From assembly GCA_021323815.1 (NCBI GenBank), contig JAJPKG010000421.1, positions 1 through 22,080 of the forward strand: a DNA stretch of 22,080 nt. Reading direction: 5' to 3'. Each line of letters starts with the position of its first letter. Position 1 is the first letter of the stretch. The translations under genes and the position numbers were made by a program. A model generated the notes under the pieces. That model did not search any database. It was not told where the DNA came from and saw only the letters and a program-made list of their open reading frames with translations. Below are positions 15,202 through 22,080 of the stretch, piece after piece. This stretch comes from Pseudomonadota bacterium (GTDB lineage: Bacteria > Chloroflexota > Ktedonobacteria > Ktedonobacterales > JACDGC01).

Positions 15202-15310
15202 GTTATCGCGTATTCTGAGCCGCATCGTCCTGGTGTGTCTCAGCCATATGTTTTCGCGCGTTATGTTATATAGCAGAGTAACAGCCGATACGGAAGGATT
15301 TTTCGCGCCC

Positions 15311-16663
15311 ATGAAATCACGTAATCTGGCTATTGTTGCCATGAGCCTGGTACTGGCAGCGGGAATTATTTCGCTGGTGCTGCTGGCGCTCGCTTTGCCG
15401 GGGCCTGCGGCGCAGCCAACCACCAACACGGGGGCAAACAAAACGCCGACCGCGCCCGCGCATCATGCCACCACAACGCCCGTCCCCACACCGCCGCTGT
15501 ATGTCTTTGCCTGGCATGGGGTAGTCTCCGCCGTCGATGTCAGGACCGGCAAAGTGCTGTGGCATCGGCAAGTGAGCGCGCAGGCGAATGAGCGCGATTT
15601 CCCTGTGCAGCATGGTGATGTGGTGTATTGTGGCACCAGCAGCGCGATCTATGCCATGCGCGCCGGCAATGGCGCTCTGTTGTGGCAAGCTCCCATCGGT
15701 GCCTGGAATAATGGATTCGCGACGATCAACACGTCTCCCATCTTCGGCGCGCAGAATGTCTATTTTCTCACCGGGCCGAACGGCATGGTGGCCTTGCGCA
15801 TGAGCGACGGGCAGAAACAATGGGCAGTGGATGGCGGTAGCCAGCGCAATGATGGCTATGGGGCTGCGGGCGCGCCGGTGTTGCAAAACGGCGTTGTCTA
15901 TTTTGGCGCGAGCACACTCTATGCCGTGAATGCCGCCGATGGCACGGTGCTCTGGAAATATCACGACACCACCCCAAATCCGGCGGATGCCAATGCCGAA
16001 GGGTTCGCCGTCAATGGAGCCATCAATGTCGCCAACGGCATGATCTATTTCACCGGCGAGGATCGGGAATATTATGCCTTGCACGCGGCTGATGGTACAC
16101 TCGCCTGGAAATATGCTACTAACAGTGTTGTTGCCGCGTTTGACGGCAATCAGATTCCCATCGTCTTTGGTCAGGGCACGCTCTATTACACCAATATCGT
16201 TGGGGCGCTGGACGCGATGACCGGCAAGCTGAAATGGAGCAAGACGATCGGCACTCAAGAATTGGGGCAAACCATTTTTGTGAGCAATGGCACCTTCATC
16301 TATCAGAACGGACAAGATGTGCGGGGTGGGCTTGATATGGTCGCTGTCAGTGATGCCGACGGCCATAGCCTGTGGAGTATGTCATCACCGCGATGCGCGC
16401 TCTATCAGCCCGTGCAAGATGCGAATCTGGTCTACATGGCCGGACCACTCGCTTGTGGCATCGACACGACTTCCGGCCACCTGCTGTGGACCAGCAACGC
16501 TCTTAACGACGGCGGCTATGTCGATGTCTTTGCGCAGCGTGTCATCGATGGCCATCTGATCGCCATACATGCGTTTTCATCCGACGGTGGCGAGCAAAAC
16601 CCAAAGGTGACGGCGCTCAATGGCACTGATGGCTCCGTCGCCTGGAACATTGCGCTGCCGTAG
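15311..16663 (+). CDS. Membrane-anchored PQQ-repeat beta-propeller
   Basis: 450 aa from ATG 15311 (AGGA 12 nt upstream; upstream in-frame codons overlap the phosphatase gene and are not needed). Residues about 7-30 are a signal anchor (LAIVAMSLVLAAGIISLVLLAL), followed by a Thr/Pro/Ala linker to about residue 60. The rest contains nine copies of the A-x5-G-x3-W blade motif, for example AVDVRTGKVLW, AVNAADGTVLW, ALHAADGTLAW and ALDAMTGKLKW, indicating an eight-bladed propeller like BamB or quinoprotein dehydrogenases. Residues for PQQ and calcium binding of true dehydrogenases are not evident. It is probably an extracytoplasmic scaffold rather than an enzyme. BamB itself is tied to an outer membrane, which is not expected here. 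Confidence 0.88.
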   Translation: MKSRNLAIVAMSLVLAAGIISLVLLALALPGPAAQPTTNTGANKTPTAPAHHATTTPVPTPPLYVFAWHGVVSAVDVRTGKVLWHRQVSAQANERDFPVQHGDVVYCGTSSAIYAMRAGNGALLWQAPIGAWNNGFATINTSPIFGAQNVYFLTGPNGMVALRMSDGQKQWAVDGGSQRNDGYGAAGAPVLQNGVVYFGASTLYAVNAADGTVLWKYHDTTPNPADANAEGFAVNGAINVANGMIYFTGEDREYYALHAADGTLAWKYATNSVVAAFDGNQIPIVFGQGTLYYTNIVGALDAMTGKLKWSKTIGTQELGQTIFVSNGTFIYQNGQDVRGGLDMVAVSDADGHSLWSMSSPRCALYQPVQDANLVYMAGPLACGIDTTSGHLLWTSNALNDGGYVDVFAQRVIDGHLIAIHAFSSDGGEQNPKVTALNGTDGSVAWNIALP

Positions 16664-16683
16664 CCCAGCAGGGTTGCAGTTTC

Positions 16684-16709
16684 GAGCCGGGAGGTTGAGA
16701 TCCCGGCTC
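16684..16709. terminator. Perfect 9-bp hairpin between convergent genes
   Basis: GAGCCGGGA (16684-16692) pairs with TCCCGGCTC (16701-16709), with an 8-nt loop. It lies 20 bp after the PQQ-repeat stop and 12 bp before the zinc-ribbon stop. There is no T tract on either strand, so it may be a bidirectional barrier or a dispersed repeat. Confidence 0.5.
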
Positions 16710-16721
16710 CCAGCGCGACCT

Positions 16722-17045
16722 TCAATCCGCGGCAAGACGACCGTGTGGGCCAGCGCCAAAAAGGGAAAGGAAATCGCCGTCAAAGGTATCGAGGAAGCTG
16801 CGCATCTCAACGACATCACGGGTTGAGACGGCGGGGGAAGTGTCGGTGAAATGCTGGCGTTTGGGGGAAGGCAGGGAGACGAGAAAGATGCCGCGATGCT
16901 GACAGTGGGCGCAAACCGCCATCACCACCCAGGCACGCGGGCGTCTGACGAGCACCAGCAGCGTTTCCGGCGTTTGCCGATGATGACATACCTTGCACGG
17001 GCGCTGAGCAAAATGGCGTCGGAGCGATTCTTCACGAGCCTGCAT
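16722..17045 (-). CDS. Small zinc-ribbon protein of unknown function
   Basis: 107 aa; GAGGGA lies 6-7 nt before ATG 17045, a good start. Cys17/Cys20 (CKVC) and Cys45/Cys48 (CAHC) are spaced C-x2-C-x24-C-x2-C, a probable zinc ribbon, with a hydrophobic beta stretch (LLVLVRRPRAWVVMAV) between them. The C-terminal part has an EMRSFLDTFDGDFLSLFG segment likely to be helical. No membrane helix or signal is present. I do not recognise a named family. It follows the BFN gene on the same strand after 149 bp, with a small hairpin between, so co-transcription is possible but not certain. A nucleic-acid or protein-binding role is inferred from the ribbon alone. Confidence 0.72.
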   Translation of the reverse strand: MQAREESLRRHFAQRPCKVCHHRQTPETLLVLVRRPRAWVVMAVCAHCQHRGIFLVSLPSPKRQHFTDTSPAVSTRDVVEMRSFLDTFDGDFLSLFGAGPHGRLAAD

Positions 17046-17159
17046 AATGTTTCCCTCACGACGGCTGGCCTGGATGGCAGAAGATGCTGCACTTGTTCAC
17101 TGACACCAGCCGAGATTACTGGCGAGGCTGCCGTTGGCTGCCTCACAAACACAACACGC

Positions 17160-17177
17160 CGCAGCAGATGTGCTGCG
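17160..17177 (-). terminator. Small hairpin after the BFN gene
   Basis: CGCAGCA (17160-17166) and TGCTGCG (17171-17177) are perfectly complementary around a 4-nt loop, starting 17 nt after the BFN stop. It is followed on the minus strand by a G/T-rich segment without a clean T run. It could be a weak terminator or attenuator between the BFN and zinc-ribbon genes. Confidence 0.35.
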
Positions 17178-17194
17178 ACGTGCTTCACGGGGCG

Positions 17195-17716
17195 TCAATC
17201 TTTGCCAAAATCGTCGAGAATGTCGAGTCCGTTGATGAAATCGCGATAGGCGGCCAGATCATCATGCGTTGGGGATGATGTGCTCTTGCGCGATTGGCTC
17301 TGCGGCGTGCCTTCGATCTCTTCGGGGACGACAGCAGCGGCATCGAGCACCGCTTCGGCGGCATAGATGGGGCATTTCACGCGCACGGCCAGGGCAATGG
17401 CATCGCTGGGGCGGGCGTCCACCTCAATGGTGCGGCCATTGACCTCAATGGTGATATACGCATAAAATGTCGTCTGCCGCAATTCGCTGATCGTGACATT
17501 CACCACGCGCCCACCCATCTGCGTAATGACGGATCGTAAGAGATCGTGCGTCAGGGGCCGCGGATAGGCCGATCCCTGAAGCTGATGCGCGATGGCCGCG
17601 GATTCGGCCTGGCCGATCCAGATGAGCAGATAGCGCTCCTCGCGCTGATCTTTGAGGATGACCACACGCGATTGATTTCTGCTGAAGCGAACGCTATCCA
17701 CCAGCATTTCCACCAT
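17195..17716 (-). CDS. Bifunctional nuclease (BFN, DUF151) family protein
   Basis: 173 aa from ATG 17716, with AAGGAGG 9 nt upstream. The BFN domain (about 1-130) is well conserved: MVEMLVDSVRFS, RVVILKDQREERYLLIWIG, RPLTHDLL, FYAYITIEVNG and the signature EVDARPSDAIALAVR followed by PIYAAEAVLD. Plant and bacterial members have been described as dual DNase/RNase proteins, but for most bacteria the role is unsettled. The last 40 or so residues are a polar, acidic extension (SQSRKSTSSPTHDD). A promoter with TTGCGG/TACAAT lies at 17765-17793. It is divergent from the histidine kinase across a 393-bp gap and precedes the zinc-ribbon gene. Confidence 0.93.
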   Translation of the reverse strand: MVEMLVDSVRFSRNQSRVVILKDQREERYLLIWIGQAESAAIAHQLQGSAYPRPLTHDLLRSVITQMGGRVVNVTISELRQTTFYAYITIEVNGRTIEVDARPSDAIALAVRVKCPIYAAEAVLDAAAVVPEEIEGTPQSQSRKSTSSPTHDDLAAYRDFINGLDILDDFGKD

Positions 17717-17764
17717 GTGCTTCAGCCTCCTTGTGAACCGTTGGGCTGTGACCGATTTGGTCTC

Positions 17765-17793
17765 ATTGTATCAGATCTGTACCCAAACCGCAA
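17765..17793 (-). promoter_or_regulatory. Promoter of the BFN gene
   Basis: Minus-strand TTGCGG (17793-17788), 17-bp spacer and TACAAT (17770-17765). The predicted start is near 17758, about 42 nt before ATG 17716, with AAGGAGG in the leader. Confidence 0.6.
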
Positions 17794-17897
17794 CTGCTCG
17801 TCCGGCTCGCCTGCTGCAATCAGTGACGCTGACAGGGGAAAATCCGCTTCGCCTCTTTACGATAATATGCGCTCGCTTGCGCTTGCTTCGGAGAGCG

Positions 17898-17944
17898 GGC
17901 GAGGCATGTCCGGCCCCTCTGGAAAGCATGCACCATGCCTCGCC
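17898..17944. repeat. Perfect 11-bp inverted repeat in the 393-bp gap 17717-18109
   Basis: GGCGAGGCATG (17898-17908) and CATGCCTCGCC (17934-17944) are exact complements separated by 25 bp. The gap is otherwise without a convincing gene; open frames across it are not supported by start sites or motifs. It contains the BFN promoter at one end and a TATGAT -10-like element (18074-18079) before the kinase at the other. The repeat may be a transcription barrier, an operator for a dimer or a dispersed element. Confidence 0.45.
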
Positions 17945-18109
17945 GTTAGCGCGCAAAACACGGCAGGCACGGTCGCCGTCTCGAACGCGCTTCGCACCGC
18001 TGGAAAACGTAGCAGCGTGAGGCACAGCATTGACCCGCGACGTTGGGCGTGCTATCGTTTAAAGGTGATCAGCTATGATAATCAGGATATGGTACGGTCA
18101 GGGGGATGG

Positions 18110-20617
18110 ATGCGCATGGCACGGAGTGGAACACCAATAAATCAGCAGCCGCCCCCCCCTATCATGCCGGCTGACGGCCCCGACGCGCTGCTCTATGAGC
18201 GCGCCATTGCGCGGGCGATTGAGATGGTGAACGCGGACGGGGGCGGCATCGCCACGCTGGATGAGAGCCGCAAGGTGATGATCGTGCGCGTGCGGCAGGT
18301 GCACCCACGCGCGCAGGCGGCAGGGATGCATGGTTCGCGTTCGCGCCCGCTGCGTCCCACGCATCCCATTGACGAAGCCGCCACCACCGTCTTGCCCACG
18401 CAAGTCTGGCGCGTCTATTATCGCGGCGAGCGCCTCATCGGCACCGTCTGGCAGTCCGGCAAGGGCGTCATCCTCAGTGGTGACGAAGTGCGCAGCTTGC
18501 CGCCGGTGCAAAACGCGCCGGAAGATCCGCCCGCCGCGTGGTATATGGCGGTGCCGATCTTCGCTTCCGTCACCAACGAGAACGAAGCCATCCTCAGCGA
18601 TCCGCTGGTGATCGGCGTCTTGTATGTCTATGTCAACGATCCCCAGTGGCGCTTTTCGCAGAACCATCTGCACCTGTTGCAGGCGCAGGCGCAAAACATC
18701 GCTCTGGCGCTGGAGCTGGCACAGGTAGAACGGCAAGAGCAGCGTCACAATCGCTTGATCGCCCTGCTACAAGAATTGACCAGCGACGTTCCCAGCTTCA
18801 TCGACACCGAAAAATTTTATGAGACGTTCGCCGAACGCATCCGCATCGCCATCAGTGGCATGCTGGACGCCCAGGCCTTCGCGCTGGTGGTGCCGCTGAC
18901 CTATGGGCAAGAGACGCGCCTGGTCTATTATGCAGTGGTTGAGAGCGGCCAGCGCTACGCGCCTTTCAGCATGCGCGAAGATCAAGCGCCCTGGTGGTGG
19001 GGGGGCGTGCGCAACGGGCGCACCCTGACGTGGATCACCAACGAGGAGCGCGCCGCGAATCCGCATCTGGCCCAGCGCAACTGGGGCGCGCAAGAATATA
19101 TGGATTCGCAACTGTTCGTGCCGGTGAAAGCCCCTTCCGGCGTGGTGGGCGCGCTGCTGGTGGCCAGCCCGCGCACCAACGCCTATACCCCTGATCAGGT
19201 GGCACTGCTCGAAATGGCTGGCCGCTTCATCGGTCTGGCGGTGGAACACGCGCAGATGCGCAATGCCCGTCGCATCGGGGGCAACCAGAGCAATGACAGC
19301 GAGCGCGCCCTGTCGGTGCTGAATAACGCCCTGCTGGGGCTGAACGCCACGCTCGATTCCGCCGCCATCATTCATGATCTGGTGGAACAGGCCTCAGAGC
19401 TGACGCGCGGCCAGGTCTGCGCCTATCTGGAATATGCGTCGCAGAGCGACGAACTGATCATCCGCGACATCGCACAGAATAAAGATCACCCCCACCAGGA
19501 GCTGATCGGCCAGCGTTTTCCGGTGGAACAGGGCCGCCGCCGCCGCGCCGTCGAGGGCGAGCCGCAAGCCTTAGAAGATCTCACGCCTGAATATACGCGC
19601 GGCGACGCCATTGGCCGGCTGCTGGCGCAATATCAGGTGCGGGCAATGTTGCTGGCCCCCGTTATCCACAAGGAAAGCGTCACCTTGCGCGACCGCGTGC
19701 TGGGCCTGCTGGCGGTCTATTCGCCCGAACAACGCGGCCTGTTTTCGCCCGCCGAGCAGATGAACCTGATGGCGCTGGGCCATGTCGCCGCCGCCGCGCT
19801 GAACAACGCCCGCACGTATACCCAACTGCGCGAGTTGGATCGGCTGAAAGACGAGTTCATCCTCACGGCATCGCACGAGTTTCGCACGCCGATGAGCGCC
19901 ATTCAGGGGTTTAGCTGGTTGATTCAGCGGCGCTTCGAGACGATGACGCCGGAGCAGGCGAAGCACTGGGCCGGCGAGATCATGCGCGCCACCGAGCAGT
20001 TGAAAGACATGATGGATACGCTCACCGAGTCGTGGCGCACCAAAAGCGTGCAATTGCCGCCGCTGGTGTCGGTGGAGATCGCCGCCACCGTGCGGCTGGC
20101 GATGGAGATCTCCTCCGGCTTGATTGCCGCAGAAAACCATCAGGTGCAGTCCACCGTGCCGGAGGGGCTGTGGGTGATGAGCGATCAAGATCGCTTGCGC
20201 CACGTGCTCTCGAACCTGCTGGTGAACGCGGCGAAATATTCGGAGCCGAACACGCCCATCACCATCACTGCCGCCGTGAAAAGCGCTGCCGAGCTGCTGG
20301 CCATGCCCCGCGAGCGCGGCGCGCCGGATGACGAGAACGATGAGCCACGACCGGTCAACGTGACGCCGAAATCCGGTCCGTGGGTGGTGGTGAGCGTTCA
20401 CGACCAGGGCATGGGCATCACCGCCGAAAACCAGAAGCGCCTCTTCGCCAAATTCGTGCGGCTGGCGCTCACCACACCTGTGCGCGGCACCGGCCTGGGG
20501 CTTTATATCTGCCGGCGCTACATCGAAGCGATGGGCGGCGAGATCTGGGTGGAAAGCGCGCCGGGGCAAGGGTCTACGTTCTCGTTCTGCCTGCCCCAGA
20601 CCAGCCCGCCCTCATAA
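18110..20617 (+). CDS. Soluble three-GAF-domain sensor histidine kinase
   Basis: 835 aa from ATG 18110, with AGGGG 5 nt upstream; ATGs at 18089 and 18116 are alternatives, and the long in-frame extension upstream crosses non-coding sequence. No membrane helix is present, so it senses inside the cell. Three GAF-like regions lie at about 25-185, 225-385 and 405-570, the first two joined by a coiled-coil stretch (LLQAQAQNIALALELAQVE). The dimerisation/phospho-acceptor domain has His589 in TASHEFRTP. The HATPase domain (about 690-835) has N-box NLLVNAAKYSEP, G1 DQGMGI, F-box FAKFVR and G2 GTGLGLYICRRY. The kinase core is complete. The ligands of the GAF domains are not deducible. The receiver-only regulator 141 bp downstream is the likely partner. 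Confidence 0.95.
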   Translation: MRMARSGTPINQQPPPPIMPADGPDALLYERAIARAIEMVNADGGGIATLDESRKVMIVRVRQVHPRAQAAGMHGSRSRPLRPTHPIDEAATTVLPTQVWRVYYRGERLIGTVWQSGKGVILSGDEVRSLPPVQNAPEDPPAAWYMAVPIFASVTNENEAILSDPLVIGVLYVYVNDPQWRFSQNHLHLLQAQAQNIALALELAQVERQEQRHNRLIALLQELTSDVPSFIDTEKFYETFAERIRIAISGMLDAQAFALVVPLTYGQETRLVYYAVVESGQRYAPFSMREDQAPWWWGGVRNGRTLTWITNEERAANPHLAQRNWGAQEYMDSQLFVPVKAPSGVVGALLVASPRTNAYTPDQVALLEMAGRFIGLAVEHAQMRNARRIGGNQSNDSERALSVLNNALLGLNATLDSAAIIHDLVEQASELTRGQVCAYLEYASQSDELIIRDIAQNKDHPHQELIGQRFPVEQGRRRRAVEGEPQALEDLTPEYTRGDAIGRLLAQYQVRAMLLAPVIHKESVTLRDRVLGLLAVYSPEQRGLFSPAEQMNLMALGHVAAAALNNARTYTQLRELDRLKDEFILTASHEFRTPMSAIQGFSWLIQRRFETMTPEQAKHWAGEIMRATEQLKDMMDTLTESWRTKSVQLPPLVSVEIAATVRLAMEISSGLIAAENHQVQSTVPEGLWVMSDQDRLRHVLSNLLVNAAKYSEPNTPITITAAVKSAAELLAMPRERGAPDDENDEPRPVNVTPKSGPWVVVSVHDQGMGITAENQKRLFAKFVRLALTTPVRGTGLGLYICRRYIEAMGGEIWVESAPGQGSTFSFCLPQTSPPS

Positions 20618-20758
20618 CACCAGCGGCGAACACGCGCCGTTATGCGCGGATTTCGCTCTGGCAATCCCGCGCCGCGCATGATATACCATAAAGTGTTTCC
20701 ATCTGATTATCGGAACCATTCAAGCAGGCACAACGCCTGCATCCACCAGGGGGTCAAC

Positions 20759-21136
20759 ATGAGCAGCGCCGGGACGCGGCCCACGATTTTAATCGTCGAT
20801 GACGAGCTGTCATTACGCGACATGCTCACTTCGGTTTTACAGCTCGAAGGATATTCAGTTGAACTCGCGACCAATGGGCAAGAGGCGATCGACATCTTAC
20901 AGCGTTCGCCAGCAACGCGCCGCATTGTGCTCCTTGATCTCGTCATGCCCATACTTGACGGATGGGGAGTCGTTCGCTGGCTGGTCGAGCACCCCGAAGT
21001 GAAGGCGAACGTGAAGGTGATCCTCATGTCGGCAAATGAGCGTTTGCGCCAGGCATCCGACCTGGAACACGACGCGGAACTTGAAAAGCCGTTCGGCGTT
21101 GATAATCTTCTTCTCGTTCTTGGTCGCTTTTCCTAG
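20759..21136 (+). CDS. Receiver-only (CheY-like) response regulator
   Basis: 125 aa; AGGGGG lies 5 nt before ATG 20759. A single receiver domain: acidic pair Asp14/Asp15 (ILIVDDE), phospho-acceptor Asp60 (VLLDLVMP), Ser91 (LMSANE) and Lys110 (ELEKPF). No output domain is attached, so it must act by protein contact or phosphotransfer. It follows the histidine kinase by 141 bp, suggesting a pair. A 6-bp hairpin (GCAGGC/GCCTGC, 20724-20740) lies just before its ribosome site. A clear intrinsic terminator follows. Confidence 0.93.
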   Translation: MSSAGTRPTILIVDDELSLRDMLTSVLQLEGYSVELATNGQEAIDILQRSPATRRIVLLDLVMPILDGWGVVRWLVEHPEVKANVKVILMSANERLRQASDLEHDAELEKPFGVDNLLLVLGRFS

Positions 21137-21153
21137 CACAGGTGCCAGATACC

Positions 21154-21197
21154 AAAAGGTCAGGGGAACAAATTGCCCCCTGGCTTTTCTTTTTTTT
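21154..21197 (+). terminator. Intrinsic terminator of the response regulator gene
   Basis: AAAAG plus TCAGGGG pairs with CCCCTGG plus CTTTT (one bulge, one G-U), followed by a run of T residues interrupted by a single C (about 21185-21197). It begins 18 nt after the stop at 21136 and isolates the kinase/regulator unit from lexA. Confidence 0.85.
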
Positions 21198-21215
21198 ACC
21201 CTTTCATAGCCCTCT

Positions 21216-21242
21216 TGAAAACAATTTTCAGAAACATGTTCC
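21216..21242. promoter_or_regulatory. Two dyads upstream of the lexA promoter
   Basis: TGAAAA-CAA-TTTTCA (21216-21230) is a perfect inverted repeat, followed directly by GAAACATGTTCC (21231-21242), a near-palindrome with core AACATGTT. They end 8 bp before the lexA -35. They may bind LexA or an activator. Confidence 0.4.
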
Positions 21243-21250
21243 AAAAAGTC

Positions 21251-21279
21251 TTGACAAGGCGGGCAAGCTCTGGTACACT
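21251..21279 (+). promoter_or_regulatory. lexA promoter
   Basis: A consensus -35 TTGACA (21251-21256), 17-bp spacer and -10 TACACT (21274-21279). Transcription would start about 21286, giving a leader of about 40 nt that contains AAGGAG before the ATG at 21325. Confidence 0.8.
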
Positions 21280-21285
21280 ATGATT

Positions 21286-21297
21286 GAACGAAGATTC
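21286..21297. promoter_or_regulatory. Candidate SOS box at the lexA transcript start
   Basis: GAAC-GAAG-ATTC differs by one base from the GAAC-N4-GTTC form used by Gram-positive LexA proteins. It lies over the predicted transcription start, a position suited to autorepression. Whether this organism's LexA uses that motif is unknown. Confidence 0.35.
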
Positions 21298-21324
21298 TAC
21301 TTTTGGGCAAGGAGTACCTTTGTC

Positions 21325-21993
21325 ATGGCTGCATACGATGGCCTGAGCGAGCGTCAACGCAAGATGATGCTCTTTATCGAAGACTATTTCGACAAATATG
21401 GCCGCCCGCCCACCAATCGCGAGATCGGCAACGGGATGGGCATCCCTTCTACCGGCCATGTCGATTATCATCTCAAAGCGCTGGCCGAAAAAGGATTCCT
21501 CATTCGCGAGTCGCGCACCAGCCGGGGACTGCGCATCATTGCCTCAGTGCGCGATCATCAGCCCGAACCAGTCGATGCGCCGCCGGGCATTCCCATCCAG
21601 GGAACCATCGCCGCCGGCTTGCCCATCGCGCATTTCCCCGGCCAGCCTGAAATACTGGAAGTGCTCAATCCCCAGGCATTCAGCCCCAAAGCCTATGCCT
21701 TGCGCGTCAAGGGCGACTCGATGATCGAAGACGGCATTCTGGATGGTGATATGGTGGTTATCGAACCCATCGCCAAGCCCCACACGCGCGAGATCATCGT
21801 CGCCACCAACAAGGCGGAGGGCGACGGTGGCGCGGCCACCCTCAAACGCTTCTTCATAGAAGGCAAACGGATTCGCCTGCAACCCGCCAACAGCGAGATG
21901 GATCCCATCTATATCGAAGCCAAAGAGTGGGATCGCAACTGGGAAGTGCAGGGCCGCCTCGCCGCCGTCGTGCGCAGTTTCAACCATAAATAA
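21325..21993 (+). CDS. lexA: LexA repressor, SOS regulator
   Basis: 222 aa from ATG 21325, with AAGGAG 10 nt upstream and the promoter correctly placed; an in-frame upstream ATG lies within the promoter and is rejected. Residues 1-72 are the winged-helix DNA-binding domain (LSERQRKMMLFIEDYF, RPPTNREIGNGMGI as helix-turn-helix). Self-cleavage would occur at Ala97-Gly98 (GTIAAGLPI). The S24 peptidase dyad is Ser132 (VKGDSMIEDGILDGD) and Lys174 (ATLKRFF). It represses DNA-damage genes until RecA-stimulated autocleavage. All functional residues are present. It is isolated from the gene upstream by a terminator. Confidence 0.96.
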   Translation: MAAYDGLSERQRKMMLFIEDYFDKYGRPPTNREIGNGMGIPSTGHVDYHLKALAEKGFLIRESRTSRGLRIIASVRDHQPEPVDAPPGIPIQGTIAAGLPIAHFPGQPEILEVLNPQAFSPKAYALRVKGDSMIEDGILDGDMVVIEPIAKPHTREIIVATNKAEGDGGAATLKRFFIEGKRIRLQPANSEMDPIYIEAKEWDRNWEVQGRLAAVVRSFNHK

Positions 21994-22080
21994 CGCGAGC
22001 TTACCGACCGGCGATTGAGAAGGTGGGCGCTTGGCGATGGTTCACCGCATGTGGTTGCGCCACAGGATCTCAGGCGGCAT

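Noticed and set aside
15311..16663. Calling the PQQ-repeat protein a quinoprotein dehydrogenase or BamB
   Set aside because: Only blade motifs are seen, without cofactor-binding residues, and an outer membrane is not expected in this organism.
17771..18025. 84-codon frame on the minus strand in the gap before the histidine kinase
   Set aside because: No ribosome site, low-complexity Arg/Ala-rich product and it spans the 11-bp inverted repeat; probably not a gene.
17546..18109. Long in-frame N-terminal extension of the histidine kinase
   Set aside because: It would overlap the BFN gene and its promoter, and the translated stretch has no domain character; the start near 18110 has a ribosome site.
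22037..22080. Possible gene start (ATG 22037, plus) or gene end (TGA at 22042-22044, minus) at the right edge
   Set aside because: Only 13-14 codons are visible on either strand and there is no motif or clear ribosome site; 21994-22080 is left unassigned.
1..22080. CRISPR array, insertion sequence, prophage, tRNA or rRNA genes
   Set aside because: No regularly spaced repeats, transposase or integrase frames, cloverleaf-like sequence or rRNA sequence were recognised by eye.

Overview
The window is GC-rich bacterial chromosome, most likely from a member of the Chloroflexota. The reasons are the fused shikimate kinase/3-dehydroquinate synthase, a LexA and BFN-nuclease of the type seen in that phylum, many single-membrane secreted or lipid-anchored proteins with Pro/Thr linkers, and no sign of an outer membrane. 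The assignment is by protein resemblance only; no rRNA or tRNA gene is visible.

Layout. 1-417 (minus) is the start of a papain-like (C39-type) protein that runs off the left edge. 418-624 is a gene-free stretch with three strong hairpins. 625-4343 (minus) holds two secreted hydrolases, a sedolisin (S53) protease and a GH39-like glycosidase, separated by a clear intrinsic terminator. 4575-5795 (plus) is a TIGR00300/LOR-SDH-type ornithine cyclodeaminase relative. Next comes a 51-codon remnant of a VapC-like PIN toxin (minus) that still has a promoter, then the leaderless aroK-aroB fusion (plus), a small four-cysteine lipoprotein (minus), a membrane-anchored GH3 protein with an altered catalytic dyad (plus) and an ornithine cyclodeaminase/mu-crystallin enzyme (minus). 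10789-12015 is a secreted DNRLRE-like protein with a Pro/Thr linker. 12047-13390 (minus) is a two-gene operon of a six-Asp-box beta-propeller and a MoaD/ThiS-like protein ending in Gly-Gly. 13619-16663 (plus) contains mutM (Fpg), a histidine phosphatase and an anchored PQQ-repeat propeller. 16722-17716 (minus) carries a zinc-ribbon protein and a BFN (DUF151) protein. The right end (plus) has a soluble three-GAF histidine kinase, a receiver-only response regulator and lexA with a near-consensus promoter.

How the genes fit together. Mostly this is core-chromosome housekeeping (shikimate pathway, base-excision repair, SOS control, ornithine/proline metabolism, two-component signalling) mixed with extracytoplasmic hydrolases that suit a saprophytic lifestyle. 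I found no phage, insertion sequence, CRISPR array or recognisable defence island. The parts that best merit follow-up are the MoaD-like/propeller operon, the GH3 protein whose NagZ-type His/Asp dyad is replaced, the Shine-Dalgarno-sequestering hairpins at the left edge, and the toxin remnant that keeps a promoter with two phased operator-like boxes. Promoters, operators and hairpins were read by eye and are not experimentally supported.
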